NCBI GenBank assembly: GCA_947476185.1
Contig: CANJPX010000001.1
Span: 62,001-126,000, forward strand
DNA length: 64,000 nucleotides
Source: Bacteroidota bacterium
GTDB taxonomy: Bacteria > Bacteroidota > Bacteroidia > 2-12-FULL-35-15
Direction of reading: 5' to 3'
Under the pieces are notes generated by a model. The model worked only from the letters and a program-made list of their open reading frames with translations. It ran no database searches and was not told the DNA's origin. Positions 7,629 through 17,751 of this stretch are shown piece after piece. Each line of letters starts with the position of its first letter. The first letter of the stretch is position 1. Made by a program: the position numbers and the translations under genes.

Positions 7629-10600
7629 TTAATAATTTGGGGTATAGGTTTTTGATCCTGCATTGTGTGATTTACCATGGCATACAACCACGCAAGAATT
7701 TGTTGCTACTCCTGCGGCATGATTAAAAGCAGATTGACTGGTATTGGGCCAAGGAGTTGTATAACAAGACTCATTATTATTAAAATTCATCATATGAAAT
7801 TGCTCACTACCATGGGAGTCATGACAGACATAGCACTCTGCTTGAGCTGTTCCCGTTGGACTAGTGTGGTATGCGTGTCTATAAAAGCGAGTCGGAGCTG
7901 CTGCACCAGATGCATCTGAAGGCGCTGTATGGCATTTTGAACATACTGAATTTGCATTATCCCCTGCACTGCCATGCATTGTGTTATATTGAGCGTTACC
8001 CGCAAATCCCTTGTCAAGAATATGGAGATTGTCCGATCCATGCGGTCCGCGTCCGTTTCCTGCAGTTGCAGAATTATTACTATTGTGGCAGCTACTACAA
8101 TAAATACGCGAGCCTGATGAATATCCAGCCTGGAATCCGGAAGCATTAATACCTGGATTTTTCCCGATAGCCATTACAGGGTGGTAAGAATTGTTATTCG
8201 GATTGTATTCACCAGCCATATCACGTGAATCAGCCACTTGATTATTAGCTACAGTTGTTATTTTTTTCAAACCATTAATTGCTAAAACTTGATTTAGAAT
8301 TCCTCCGGGTGTATAGGAAGGAAGTGTTGTATAACTGGAGTGGCACTTAAAACATACTTGATACTCTTGTGTAACAGAATTTTGCCAAGTAAATCCGGTT
8401 GGGGCTCCAGGGCTTGTGTTGGATACTCCATAAATTGGTTCAACTCCTTTGGCTCCAATCATAGTTGGTAATAATGTCGGAGCAGCAGCGGTTCCAGCAA
8501 CTGCACCGTGAGGATTGTGACAATCTACACATTCAATATGTCTGTTAGCTCCTGCAAAATCTGCACCGCCAGATTCCCCTGGTTTATGTTTCCGGTAAGT
8601 ATTATTCGGATCGTGCTTGAAAAAATTGGTTAGTGTATTTGTTCCGCTAAAGGCAAGGTGTACCTTAATTGTTGCCAATCCGGCAGCACCATGGCATTTC
8701 AAACAGAACCCTTCTTCCTCATTCATTACATCGGTTCCTGTGCCTGGTCCTGCATATGTAGAAGGTTCCAACATAGTACTTTTGTTTGACCCGTGTCCAT
8801 TATCATGACAACTTAAACAGGTCTCTGTATTTACGTTTCCTTTATGAGCAGAGGCTAGCCACTTAACAGAATCAACTAATGGAACATTAACACCATCACT
8901 GAAAGGTGTTAAATCACCATTGGAGCCATCTTGATCGTGACACTTAATACAGAAACGCTCGATACTTTTTTTATTAAGAGGATCATAAGTAATAATATTA
9001 AGATACCCTAAATCAGGATCCAATAATTTCACTTGCCCTAATTTATGGTCTCCCATGAAATGGCATTTGATACAATCAGCCACATTTGGGATTGCTCCGG
9101 TAACGTGGTGCGATGTTCTTTTGAAATCACCACCCGCCCCTAAACCATCTCCTGTAGCATCAACAATTTGCCTCCTACCACCAGCAGGCCCAACCAAAGG
9201 TTTGTCAGCAATTGCATTATGGCAAGCCATACAATCCGTTTGGGCAGCAAACCCTTTGTTATGAGGATGACAAGTAACACAATTTGTTACAGGACTTACA
9301 ATGTGGCGGGCATCAATAGTTCCCATGGATGCATTGGTATAATGGTCGGTGGTAGTATGGCAAACCTCACAAACGCCATTGAGTGTTCCTGTTCCGTCAG
9401 CAAAGTTGGAACCACTTACATCAGCTGTAAATACAGCGGTTTTAAGTCCACTGCTTGGTGTATTTATTATGCCATTTACTAAGTAAATATTATTGGAGCC
9501 ATTACTATGAGAATAATGACAAGTTGTACAACTCATATTCTTGTGATTAAGCGTGCCAGTAGCGCTCGCATAGGTATGGCAACCGATACAAATGGCGTCA
9601 CTTGATGAGACTCTTAAAATTGTTCCATTTGTAGAAGTGGCATAATGCGCCTTATGACAGGTGCTACAGGTTACTTTACTTGTTGGGCTCAAAGGAAGAG
9701 TTGTAGCAAAGAATCTAGGATCGCTTACATTATACGCAACTCCAACAGGATGCGTTCCTTTATTTGCTGGATTGTCTGCATACCTTTTTACATCACGGGC
9801 TGTATGGCAATTGACACACAATCCCCCTTCGGAATTTGATATGCGTAAAAATGTGCCGTAAGTATTCGGATTGTGCTGATTATGACATGTGGAACAAATG
9901 ATGGAATCGCCGGCCAATCTCGTTAACATATCAGGATCTGTGGTCAAATTTGTTTGATAGGTTGCATTAACAGAAGGTTTACTCCAAGAATGCGAATTGC
10001 CACTCACACCCGGTATTGCCTTGTCTGCATTGGACAATGGTTTGGTGCTTGCAATCCCAACAGGATTATGACAGCTGATACACAAGTTAGGGTTCCCATT
10101 AACAGCAGTTAAAGCCCCTCCGACGGAAGAGTGTAGCATATGACAATTGCTGCAGGAGTTATGTGGTAAACAGGCTGAAGGGGTAACAACCATGACAGGA
10201 GAAGACGGCCCAGCTCCGCAACCATTTACAGCGCTTACTGTAAGATTACCTGCGGTAGCAGCAGCACTGAACGTTCCTGTCATAGTTGCGGTAGGTCCCG
10301 AAAAGGTCATCCCTGTTCCTGTATAGGTCCATACATAACTTGTTGCACCGGAAATAATCGGAATGTAAAAGGAATAGGATTGCCCTTGACATGGCCAATC
10401 TGTTCCATAAATAGTACTTGCAGAACCAACACTAATATTTACTGTTACTGAAAAGGCGGGAGACACAGTTCCGTTTCCGCAACCATTGACAGCGTAAACA
10501 GTGAGGGAGCCGTTTGTAGCCAAGGCATTGAAATCTGCAGTTATAGAATTGGTTCCTGTTCCTGTTGCTATCGAAAAGCCGGAGCCTGTGTACGACCAAA

Positions 10601-12935
10601 CATAACTGGTTGCACCCGTAATTGCCGGAACTGAAAACGCCACTCCGCTTTGAAAGGTACACACCGTTGCGGAACCGCTTATGGAGCCGGCAGCCGCGGG
10701 TAAAACAGTTGTGGTAGCACAAGCAGTTGAGGTGGCAGAACCGTTTATATTATTAAATACCGCACGGTATTTATAGTTAGGGATAATTGTTGAAATTGTC
10801 AATGTTGTGGTCGTATAATTCGTATAGATGCTTCCATCCATTCCGACAGTAATATCTGCAAATGTTCCTGTATTTGGGTCGCGTTGCCATATTACAGTTG
10901 GGGCAGGCAAGGAACTGGAGGTGCTTGAAATGGCAGCCCCCGGTCCCGGACAGCCGAGTGTTCCTGGAGGGTTAGTAGAAACTATGATCGCAGCAGCTTC
11001 ACCGATCTGATATTTTCCAAAGGTTGTCATCCCAGTTGCTTTTGTCGAGGTTGCAGTTTTTGTGCTTATGGTGGTAGTTGCCCAAGCACTTGCTGCGTAT
11101 TTGCGGATCACAAAATTTGCTGTATTTGCCCCTACATCAATATCTCCTGCAACAAATGTAAATGTGCCATCATAAGAAGTATATCCTCCAACAGGTGTAG
11201 TCCCTTGGTTTATTGTCCAATTGCGGTTTACGCTTAATGTAGGATTGATTCCTGAATTTGCAACATCAGCATCATCACCTGCAGTTGTAGATGCAATTAA
11301 TGAACCAGAGCCTGATGTTGTTCCTACAAATGTTATTGTAACAGGGTTGTAGGTTGTTGCATCACCAATAATAAAAGTTTTTGATGGGGCAAGCGCGTTA
11401 GGTATCAAGATCTCTTCATTGCCATAAATGTATTTCCCGGCCCCGCTGCCTGCTGTAGTTGCTGCAGATCCTAGTGTAACTTTATTGCTCCCGGTAGTGA
11501 TTTTCCCAGACGTAAAGGTTAATAATCCATTAATGGTTGGAGAAGTGGTGATGTTTAATCCAGACGTACCAGATGTGTTATTTATAGTTACGCCATTAGA
11601 AAAAATTGTTGCACTTGAGCCTAAGATAGTTTGTGCAACAGTTCCATTAAAAGTCACGAGACCTGTACCTGAGGTAAAAGTACCACTATTGGAAAAATCA
11701 CCTCCAATATTTAACACAGGGTTAGCCGCACCATTATAAGTTGCACCGGAATTAATTGTGAAATTTTTTGCAACGGTCACAGTTCCTGCAGTGATTGTTT
11801 TTGACAAACCTGTTAGAATTAAATTTCCTGAATAAGTTATGTTGGAAACTGTCTGCACTGCTACTGCGTTATTATATTCTATTGTTGAATTGGCCCCAAG
11901 GGTTATGGTTGGTGTGTTAGTTGAATTGATAGCCGCTGTCACAAAACCTGAAAAACCCACAGTATTGGCAGTTTGGAACGATCCGTTTATTGTGATAGTA
12001 GCACCTGTTCCGGGTGATATCACAGAGGTTCCGGCATTTATAGTAGCCCCTGCAGTCACTGTGAGGGTCATAGCATTAACCATTCCGATTGCAAGATTAT
12101 TAGTACGAAACAAACCGCTTTGAACATTAATATTTCTTAAGACATTTGCAGTTGTAATGGCAGCTCCAAGTGTAACTCCAAGTGTTGGGTCTGTATTATT
12201 TAAATTGAGATTTCCATAAGCTCCTCCACTAAAATAGTTAATTGTTTGAGGAAGGTTATCGCAATAATTAAAAAAACTTGTTGTCCCTGCTGTTAAAGTA
12301 GAAGATAGAGCAGGTACCGTAAGCGCCCCTTTTAGGTTTAATGTTCCTGCACCTCCCGACATATTAATTACTTTTGTCAACGCATCGGATGCAGTAAAAG
12401 TGATCCCTCCATTTGCATTCAAAGTTCCTGTCGTTAAAACTATTGTAGCTCTTCTGGTTGTTGTAATATTTGCACCACTAAAGGTAATTAAGCCAGTAAC
12501 TGTTGCTATACCCGCATTAATATTCCAGGCATTTGTCACGCTTCCGGTGGGTTGAAACATGTTCACTGTTCCATCCACGTTAAGAGTAAAACCGGCATTA
12601 TTTAAAACAGAAGCCGTTGCTCCGTTTCCTATTGTAAGATTCACACATGTCTCATTTGCAGTAAGCGTAATAGTGTGCCCTGCTGCAATAACAACATCAT
12701 CTGTAGCTAATGGCGCTACCCCTCCTACCCAAGTTGCTCCAGTACTCCAATTTCCTGTCCCAGCAGAGGTTTTTATTGCCGCTTTTAAATTGTTTCCAGC
12801 CAATAAGGAAAGAAAAAGAAGGAATAGGGTAAGACTGTGATTCTTAAATAAGTGCAAAACCTTGAACTTGAAACCTGCAAATCCCCAGCGTATTATATCT
12901 TCCTGGGAATATTTTCTTTGAAGTAATGTGTCCAT
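7629..12935 (-). CDS. Giant surface-type multihaem cytochrome c (20 haem motifs) with adhesin-like N-terminal half
   Basis: The protein has 1768 residues. An extended N-region leads into a signal sequence (about 34-52, LTLFLLFLSLLAGNNLKA). Residues about 55-640 form Gly/Thr/Asn-rich parallel-beta sequence beginning GNWSTGATWVGG, similar to the filamentous surface repeats often found with T9SS proteins. Residues about 645-920 hold two PKD/Ig-like domains with the TSYVWSYTGSGF and TSYVWTYTGTGM motifs. From Cys928 to about residue 1750 there are 19 CXXCH motifs and a final CVVVCH, so up to 20 c-type haems. No T9SS sorting domain ends the protein (it stops ...SKTYTPNY), so export may be by another route or by partner attachment. 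It lies 21 bp after the NHL/T9SS gene. I infer a role in extracellular electron transfer; a substrate reductase cannot be excluded. Confidence 0.88.
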   Translation of the reverse strand: MDTLLQRKYSQEDIIRWGFAGFKFKVLHLFKNHSLTLFLLFLSLLAGNNLKAAIKTSAGTGNWSTGATWVGGVAPLATDDVVIAAGHTITLTANETCVNLTIGNGATASVLNNAGFTLNVDGTVNMFQPTGSVTNAWNINAGIATVTGLITFSGANITTTRRATIVLTTGTLNANGGITFTASDALTKVINMSGGAGTLNLKGALTVPALSSTLTAGTTSFFNYCDNLPQTINYFSGGAYGNLNLNNTDPTLGVTLGAAITTANVLRNINVQSGLFRTNNLAIGMVNAMTLTVTAGATINAGTSVISPGTGATITINGSFQTANTVGFSGFVTAAINSTNTPTITLGANSTIEYNNAVAVQTVSNITYSGNLILTGLSKTITAGTVTVAKNFTINSGATYNGAANPVLNIGGDFSNSGTFTSGTGLVTFNGTVAQTILGSSATIFSNGVTINNTSGTSGLNITTSPTINGLLTFTSGKITTGSNKVTLGSAATTAGSGAGKYIYGNEEILIPNALAPSKTFIIGDATTYNPVTITFVGTTSGSGSLIASTTAGDDADVANSGINPTLSVNRNWTINQGTTPVGGYTSYDGTFTFVAGDIDVGANTANFVIRKYAASAWATTTISTKTATSTKATGMTTFGKYQIGEAAAIIVSTNPPGTLGCPGPGAAISSTSSSLPAPTVIWQRDPNTGTFADITVGMDGSIYTNYTTTTLTISTIIPNYKYRAVFNNINGSATSTACATTTVLPAAAGSISGSATVCTFQSGVAFSVPAITGATSYVWSYTGSGFSIATGTGTNSITADFNALATNGSLTVYAVNGCGNGTVSPAFSVTVNISVGSASTIYGTDWPCQGQSYSFYIPIISGATSYVWTYTGTGMTFSGPTATMTGTFSAAATAGNLTVSAVNGCGAGPSSPVMVVTPSACLPHNSCSNCHMLHSSVGGALTAVNGNPNLCISCHNPVGIASTKPLSNADKAIPGVSGNSHSWSKPSVNATYQTNLTTDPDMLTRLAGDSIICSTCHNQHNPNTYGTFLRISNSEGGLCVNCHTARDVKRYADNPANKGTHPVGVAYNVSDPRFFATTLPLSPTSKVTCSTCHKAHYATSTNGTILRVSSSDAICIGCHTYASATGTLNHKNMSCTTCHYSHSNGSNNIYLVNGIINTPSSGLKTAVFTADVSGSNFADGTGTLNGVCEVCHTTTDHYTNASMGTIDARHIVSPVTNCVTCHPHNKGFAAQTDCMACHNAIADKPLVGPAGGRRQIVDATGDGLGAGGDFKRTSHHVTGAIPNVADCIKCHFMGDHKLGQVKLLDPDLGYLNIITYDPLNKKSIERFCIKCHDQDGSNGDLTPFSDGVNVPLVDSVKWLASAHKGNVNTETCLSCHDNGHGSNKSTMLEPSTYAGPGTGTDVMNEEEGFCLKCHGAAGLATIKVHLAFSGTNTLTNFFKHDPNNTYRKHKPGESGGADFAGANRHIECVDCHNPHGAVAGTAAAPTLLPTMIGAKGVEPIYGVSNTSPGAPTGFTWQNSVTQEYQVCFKCHSSYTTLPSYTPGGILNQVLAINGLKKITTVANNQVADSRDMAGEYNPNNNSYHPVMAIGKNPGINASGFQAGYSSGSRIYCSSCHNSNNSATAGNGRGPHGSDNLHILDKGFAGNAQYNTMHGSAGDNANSVCSKCHTAPSDASGAAAPTRFYRHAYHTSPTGTAQAECYVCHDSHGSEQFHMMNFNNNESCYTTPWPNTSQSAFNHAAGVATNSCVVVCHGKSHNAGSKTYTPNY

Positions 12936-12956
12936 GTTAATTTTAGATTATTAATT

Positions 12957-15749
12957 TTATCTATTCAGAATAATTTTATCTGTTTTTACAAAATTGCTTG
13001 TCAATATTTTTATAGTATACATACCATTTGCAAAAGCACTTAAATTGACTTTTTGATTTTTGTTCTTTGAATCAAAAGTGCTTGTATAAATTTTTTGTCC
13101 CGTTACACTAAATATATCAATGGTAATTTCTGATTGAAATGCATTTCCGCATTCAATAGTAATATTTCCACTTGTAGGGTTAGGGTATATTTTGACACTA
13201 TTTTCATTAAAATTGCTACTAGTTGGTAACGCTAAAAGGTTTACTGTATCACTAAATGTAACGGTACCACAAAATGTATTTGAAGCTGAAAGATCTACAA
13301 TGTAAAGGCCTGGTGTTCCGTATGTATAAACAGGATTTGGCAATGTACTCGTGTTCCCATCACCAAAATTCCAAGAAAATGTATCTGCATTTAATGTTGA
13401 GTTGACAAACGTTACAACTAACCCTGTGGAATTAAAAGTATATTGAGGAACAGGTTCCGCAACCACAGTCAGATCAAGTGTAACTGTTGAATCGCAACCA
13501 TTTGACGATACAAATAGTTCGTTATAAACCCCTGTAGTTGTTAGGGTTTGAGTCCCGAATACATAGGATGAATTATTACATACTGAGTCGGTAGCATTAA
13601 TATTTATTGTTGGATAAATAGTGATAACTGCATTTAACGGGTTGGTTGTTCCGATGCAGCCGGCACCTGTAAGGTACGTTAATGCGTATGTTCCGGCTTG
13701 GGTCACAGGCAAAATATACGGGTTGTCGCTCACATACGTAATTGTTGCAGGGCTAGTATTATCGATAGTATAGGTAAAATTCCAAGGTGGAACACCTGTA
13801 AAATCTATAGAAATATTTGCTGTCCCCCCGGTACAAATATTTTCATTCCCGCTTGAAATAGTTGCTGTTGATAAGGAATTAACATTTAAGTTTAACAAAA
13901 CAACAGAATCACACCCTGCAGCGGAGGTAAATGTTTCAGTATATGTTCCTGCATTTGATAATGTTTGTGAGCCGAAAGTAAATGGAGAGCCTTCACAAGT
14001 TGTAGCGGTAATTTCTTCACTTATTGCCGGAGCAACAATTAAAGTAAGAGTAACCAAAGAATCACAACCGTTTGCCGCGATAAAATTTTCGGTGTAAATA
14101 CCACCTGATGATAATGTCTGCGTTCCAAATGTAATTGAAGTGGCGTTACAAATTGTGGCTTCCTGAACTTCTGAAATTTGGGGTTTTATATTCAAAGTAA
14201 GTGTTACAACAGAATCGCAGCCATTTGAAGAGGTGAAATTTTCGGTATAGATTCCGGAAGTAGTCAGAGTTTGGGTTCCAAGTGTATATGAAGTAGCATC
14301 ACAAATTGAAGCAGCATAAGCATAAGTGGTACTCGGATTTAAATTGATTGTCGCACTTCCTGTAATAATAGATCCCCTGCAACCTACTCCTGAGATATCT
14401 GTTACTTGATATGTTCCGGCTTGCGTCACTGTTAACTGGTAGGGTGTGACTGTAATGTTATCAACTCTTGTCGGATTCAGTCCTCCGATTGTATATGTCA
14501 GAGACCAGGGAGCTGTTCCGGTCAAAGAAATTGGGATATTCGTTGAATCCCCTGAACAGATTGTATTCACACCACTTGTCATATTTGAAGAAGGGATAAT
14601 GCTGTCAACAGTAATGGTAGGAGTTCCGGAAAAACAGGTTCCTGTTTTGCTCGAATCTGACAAAGCCGTAATTTGATAAGTTCCGCCTTGGTTTGCAGAT
14701 ATTATATATGGATTAGAAGTTACATTATTAATAGTTGACGAGCTTAACCCATTAATGGTATAGGTGAATGACCATGGTGGTGTGCCGGTAAAATGAATAG
14801 GAATTTCTGTTGAATCACCATTACAAATTTTAACACTACTACTGGTAATATTCGATGTAGGCAAGGAAAAATGGATCTTATAAATTTCAAGAGCGCCATT
14901 ATTCATGGAAGTCATCCAAATACTATCTTTTGAATTTATTGCTATGTCGAGCGGAATATTCAGCTTACCCAATTCCCCTCCCCAAACACCAAACTTTGAA
15001 ATAAAAACGCCATTTTCAGAGAATACGCTTACATTTCCTTGAAATGGATCAGGAACATAAATATTTCCGCATCTGTCAACAGACAACCCTTGGATTCTGT
15101 AAAACTTTCCATTCGTACTTCCATTAAGTCCAAAACTGCCAATCAAATTACCCGCTAAGCCATACATCCATACTTTTTCAACAACAATACCATAATCGTT
15201 TTCTAAGCCCCCATGTTCAGTAATAAGAACCCTGTTGTTTTTCGGGTTATAAGCAATACCCACAGGATAAAACAAATTAGTGCTTCCTATAGTTCGTATT
15301 AAATTCCCGGATTCATCAATTACAATTACCTGTTTTAGTTTACTGTCAACAATGTATAGGTTTCCATCAGGACAGCACGTCATATCAGATGGAAATTGTG
15401 TCCCTGTATAAATAACAACGGAGCTCCCATCGGGATTGATTTTCAAAATATTTCCTGTTTCGCCATCACCAATAAATATCTTATCTTCAGCATTGATAGC
15501 AATTGAAATAGGAGATGCTGAAGGTGAAATTGCATCCATGTAATTTCCATAAACATCATATTTGGTGATAAGTTTCCGCTTGGCATCAGTAACATATACC
15601 TTGTCTAATTTGTCAAAAGCGATGCGGACAGGTGTTTTCAAATTTTGAGTTACGCTAGATAAATATGTTGGGTTTTGAGCAAAGCCATTGCCAACATTAA
15701 CAAGCGTTATCAGAAAAAAGAAACTAAAGAGTTTATTTAATAGTTTCAT
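12957..15749 (-). CDS. Secreted NHL beta-propeller / Ig-PKD protein with T9SS sorting domain
   Basis: The 930-residue protein starts with a signal peptide (MKLLNKLFSFFFLITLVNVGNGFAQ, about 25 residues). Residues about 30-300 form an NHL/SMP-30-like propeller with repeated blades (KVYVTDAKRKLITKYD, GNLYIVDSKLKQVIVID, GNIYVPDPFQGNVSVFS). Then come three Ig-like units sharing ICxGDSTxIPIxxTGTxPW, and four copies of a 50-residue unit ending NGCDSxVTLxLxV. A PKD domain (FSWNFGDGNTSTLPNP, about 775-850) and a type A T9SS sorting domain (SVKIYPNPTSGNITI ... NGMYTIKIL ... KIILNR) follow. It should be on the cell surface. It is the first gene of the operon with the 20-haem protein and the FISUMP gene, so it may be a surface partner of that cytochrome (inference). 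Confidence 0.88.
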   Translation of the reverse strand: MKLLNKLFSFFFLITLVNVGNGFAQNPTYLSSVTQNLKTPVRIAFDKLDKVYVTDAKRKLITKYDVYGNYMDAISPSASPISIAINAEDKIFIGDGETGNILKINPDGSSVVIYTGTQFPSDMTCCPDGNLYIVDSKLKQVIVIDESGNLIRTIGSTNLFYPVGIAYNPKNNRVLITEHGGLENDYGIVVEKVWMYGLAGNLIGSFGLNGSTNGKFYRIQGLSVDRCGNIYVPDPFQGNVSVFSENGVFISKFGVWGGELGKLNIPLDIAINSKDSIWMTSMNNGALEIYKIHFSLPTSNITSSSVKICNGDSTEIPIHFTGTPPWSFTYTINGLSSSTINNVTSNPYIISANQGGTYQITALSDSSKTGTCFSGTPTITVDSIIPSSNMTSGVNTICSGDSTNIPISLTGTAPWSLTYTIGGLNPTRVDNITVTPYQLTVTQAGTYQVTDISGVGCRGSIITGSATINLNPSTTYAYAASICDATSYTLGTQTLTTSGIYTENFTSSNGCDSVVTLTLNIKPQISEVQEATICNATSITFGTQTLSSGGIYTENFIAANGCDSLVTLTLIVAPAISEEITATTCEGSPFTFGSQTLSNAGTYTETFTSAAGCDSVVLLNLNVNSLSTATISSGNENICTGGTANISIDFTGVPPWNFTYTIDNTSPATITYVSDNPYILPVTQAGTYALTYLTGAGCIGTTNPLNAVITIYPTININATDSVCNNSSYVFGTQTLTTTGVYNELFVSSNGCDSTVTLDLTVVAEPVPQYTFNSTGLVVTFVNSTLNADTFSWNFGDGNTSTLPNPVYTYGTPGLYIVDLSASNTFCGTVTFSDTVNLLALPTSSNFNENSVKIYPNPTSGNITIECGNAFQSEITIDIFSVTGQKIYTSTFDSKNKNQKVNLSAFANGMYTIKILTSNFVKTDKIILNR

Positions 15750-16071
15750 CGTGGATATAAATTATGTGAATATTTAGAGAAAAAACACAGTCAAATTTCG
15801 AGAAATAGCTTTAATTTTAAAATGATAGAAATCATTTAAAAATATGCCGTTAGGCAGATAAAAAAAAGGCTTGTTTTCCACAGTAGCTATTGTTTTTATC
15901 TTTATTTGCAATTGGAATTCATAATATAATAAATACTTTATGGCCAGGTAAAAAGGTTAAAAATCTAATCGAATAAAATAAATACAAAAGCCTCTGAAAT
16001 TCAGGTGCTTTTCTAATTTGATTCCTGTAAGTTTGTATTACTTTTATACCAACTTAATTGTGAAATAGTAA
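15750..16071. other. Divergent intergenic region between the surface operon and the MFS gene
   Basis: No gene is seen. It must hold promoters for both directions. For the plus strand TAAGTTTG is at 16028-16035; for the minus strand I see only near matches such as CAAATTTC near 15795. An imperfect hairpin (AAAAGC-CT-CTG ... CAG-GT-GCTTTT) spans 15986-16012 and might be a regulatory or terminator-like element. Confidence 0.5.
16028..16035 (+). promoter_or_regulatory. Candidate -7 element (TAAGTTTG) for the MFS gene
   Basis: An exact TAnnTTTG match 36 bp before the ATG. No TTTG is present at the expected upstream distance, so the support is partial. Confidence 0.35.
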
Positions 16072-17262
16072 ATGAAATATATCACAAAAACCGTTTGGAC
16101 CTTATCGCTTGTAAGTTTATTTATGGATACAGCCGGTGAAATGCTGTATCCCATTATGCCTATTTATTTAAAAACAATCGGATTTTCTGTTTTATTCATC
16201 GGGGTTTTAGAAGGGATGGCTGAGGCAACGGCCGGATTAAGCAAAGGGTATTTTGGAAAACTGTCTGATAATACAGGAAAAAGAGTTCCGTTTGTACAAT
16301 TTGGGTATGCCCTTAGTGCGATCTCTAAACCTTTGATGGTAATGTTTGCATTTCCATTATGGATTTTCTTTTCAAGATCATTGGACAGGTTAGGAAAGGG
16401 CATCCGAACGGGTGCCAGAGATGCTATTTTATCTGATGAAGCCACAGCTGAAACAAAAGGTAAAATATTCGGCTTTCACCGTTCAATGGATACTTTAGGT
16501 GCTGTTTTAGGGCCTACACTAGCTATTTGTTACCTTTATTTTTATCCTCAGAATTACAGGGCATTATTTTTTATCGCTTTCTTACCAGGTGTTTTGGCGA
16601 TTATTGCTTCTCTTTTCATAAAGGAAAAGGCGGAGAAAATAATCAAGGTGAAAAAAACTACCTCCTTTCTTTCATTCCTTAGTTATTGGAAAGAGAGCTC
16701 ACCTGACTACCGGAAATTAGTTATTGGATTATTGTCATTTACACTTTTTAACAGTTCGGATGTCTTCCTTTTGTTAAAAGCAAAACAAGCTGGATTGACA
16801 GATACCATGGTGATTGGAGTATATATATTTTACAACTTGATTTATGCCTTGTTTGCTTTTCCGCTTGGTGGAATTGCCGATAAGATAGGGTTAAAAAAAA
16901 TGTATTTACTTGGCATCTCCATTTTTGCTATCGTTTATTTTGGGATGGGGATATCAAATAATGAGTATGTTATTGTAGGCTTGTTTTTTCTCTACGGAAT
17001 ATATGCAGCCGCAACAGAAGGCGTTTCCAAAGCATGGATCAGTAACATCAGTGATAAAAAAGATACAGCAACGGCAATTGGTACATATACTGCCTTTCAA
17101 AGTGTTTTCACTTTAATAGCGAGTTCCCTTGCCGGATTGATCTGGTTTCAGTTTGGAGCAAATGCAACTTTTCTTATTACCGGTGCAGCGACATTAATTG
17201 TGGTCTTTTATTTTATGTTTTCTTTCGAAGACACTTCCGATAAGAATGTCGTTTTAATGTAG
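16072..17262 (+). CDS. Major facilitator superfamily transporter
   Basis: The 396-residue protein has about 12 hydrophobic segments. The loop between helices 2 and 3 carries the MFS signature region, GYFGKLSDNTGKRVPFV. The loop after helix 4 has DRLGKGIRTGARDAILSDE, a pattern typical of a family of uncharacterised MFS exporters found in Bacteroidota and Deltaproteobacteria. A second signature-like loop, GGIADKIGLKKMY, begins the C-terminal half. The substrate cannot be deduced. It is divergent from the surface operon and upstream of the cytochrome maturation genes, separated from them by 489 bp, so a link with cytochrome production is possible but unproven. Confidence 0.88.
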   Translation: MKYITKTVWTLSLVSLFMDTAGEMLYPIMPIYLKTIGFSVLFIGVLEGMAEATAGLSKGYFGKLSDNTGKRVPFVQFGYALSAISKPLMVMFAFPLWIFFSRSLDRLGKGIRTGARDAILSDEATAETKGKIFGFHRSMDTLGAVLGPTLAICYLYFYPQNYRALFFIAFLPGVLAIIASLFIKEKAEKIIKVKKTTSFLSFLSYWKESSPDYRKLVIGLLSFTLFNSSDVFLLLKAKQAGLTDTMVIGVYIFYNLIYALFAFPLGGIADKIGLKKMYLLGISIFAIVYFGMGISNNEYVIVGLFFLYGIYAAATEGVSKAWISNISDKKDTATAIGTYTAFQSVFTLIASSLAGLIWFQFGANATFLITGAATLIVVFYFMFSFEDTSDKNVVLM

Positions 17263-17572
17263 CACCAGTAAATATTTCTTTCATTTTTATCTGACGATAA
17301 GTTTTGGTTTTATTGATTTCAAAATACTTTAAATGATACTGATGTCAATGCTTCTAGGGTAAATAGTAGTAGATTGACAATTTTTTATTTCGTCGTTTGA
17401 TAACCCTTTGTTGGGAACTGTAACACCTTTTTACGGAGTTGTGTCTTCTGTTTTTTGACGACTTAAAAAGGTTTTTGTTTATTAAATAAAAAATCACAGA
17501 AATACAATTTAATTGATAATTATATTTTTAGGTTATTATATATTATATATGACCGCAATGAAAATTTCAGTT

Positions 17573-17580
17573 TAATTTTG
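17573..17580 (+). promoter_or_regulatory. Candidate -7 element (TAATTTTG) for the ccsBA operon
   Basis: An exact TAnnTTTG match about 170 bp before the ATG. No -33 element is visible at the usual distance; the inverted repeat lies just downstream of it. Confidence 0.35.
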
Positions 17581-17608
17581 AACAAACAAGAAGTGTGCTT
17601 TTTCGCAC

Positions 17609-17665
17609 CCGTAATACTAGTCTTTACAACGCAAAGTCAAATGTTTTCAATGATGCGTATTACGG
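17609..17665. repeat. 9-bp inverted repeat CCGTAATAC ... GTATTACGG
   Basis: Perfect arms at 17609-17617 and 17657-17665 with a 39-bp spacer, between the candidate promoter and the ccsBA start. It may be a paired operator or a leader structure; no known regulator site is recognised. Confidence 0.5.
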
Positions 17666-17751
17666 ACTGTTTTATTGTATAAAAAATGACTCTTATCATT
17701 TTTTGATAGTGTTATTATATTGAATTTTGAGAACAAATTTTAATTGCCCTA

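Larger units (their letters stand above)
17263..17751 (+). other. Intergenic region upstream of the cytochrome maturation operon
   Basis: No gene is seen in these 489 bp. The first part has ACCTTTTT (17425-17432) and AAAAAGGT (17465-17472) followed by TTTTG, a possible long-loop terminator for the MFS gene. The second part has a consensus -7 element, TAATTTTG, at 17573-17580, without a clear TTTG 19-21 bp above, and then the 9-bp inverted repeat listed separately. The long leader suggests regulated expression of the downstream operon. Confidence 0.5.

Noticed and set aside
7629-7700. T9SS sorting domain at the end of the 20-haem protein
   Set aside because: The last residues follow a CX3CH motif and lack the PNP and NGVY/KI patterns found in the two true sorting domains of this window.
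11428-12123. Plus-strand open frames opposite the N-terminal half of the giant cytochrome
   Set aside because: They mirror the repetitive beta-rich coding sequence, lack signals or domains, and have no promoter.
15986-16012. Hairpin as terminator for one of the divergent units
   Set aside because: Both flanking genes start here rather than end, so a terminator is not expected; the stem is imperfect and the function is left open.
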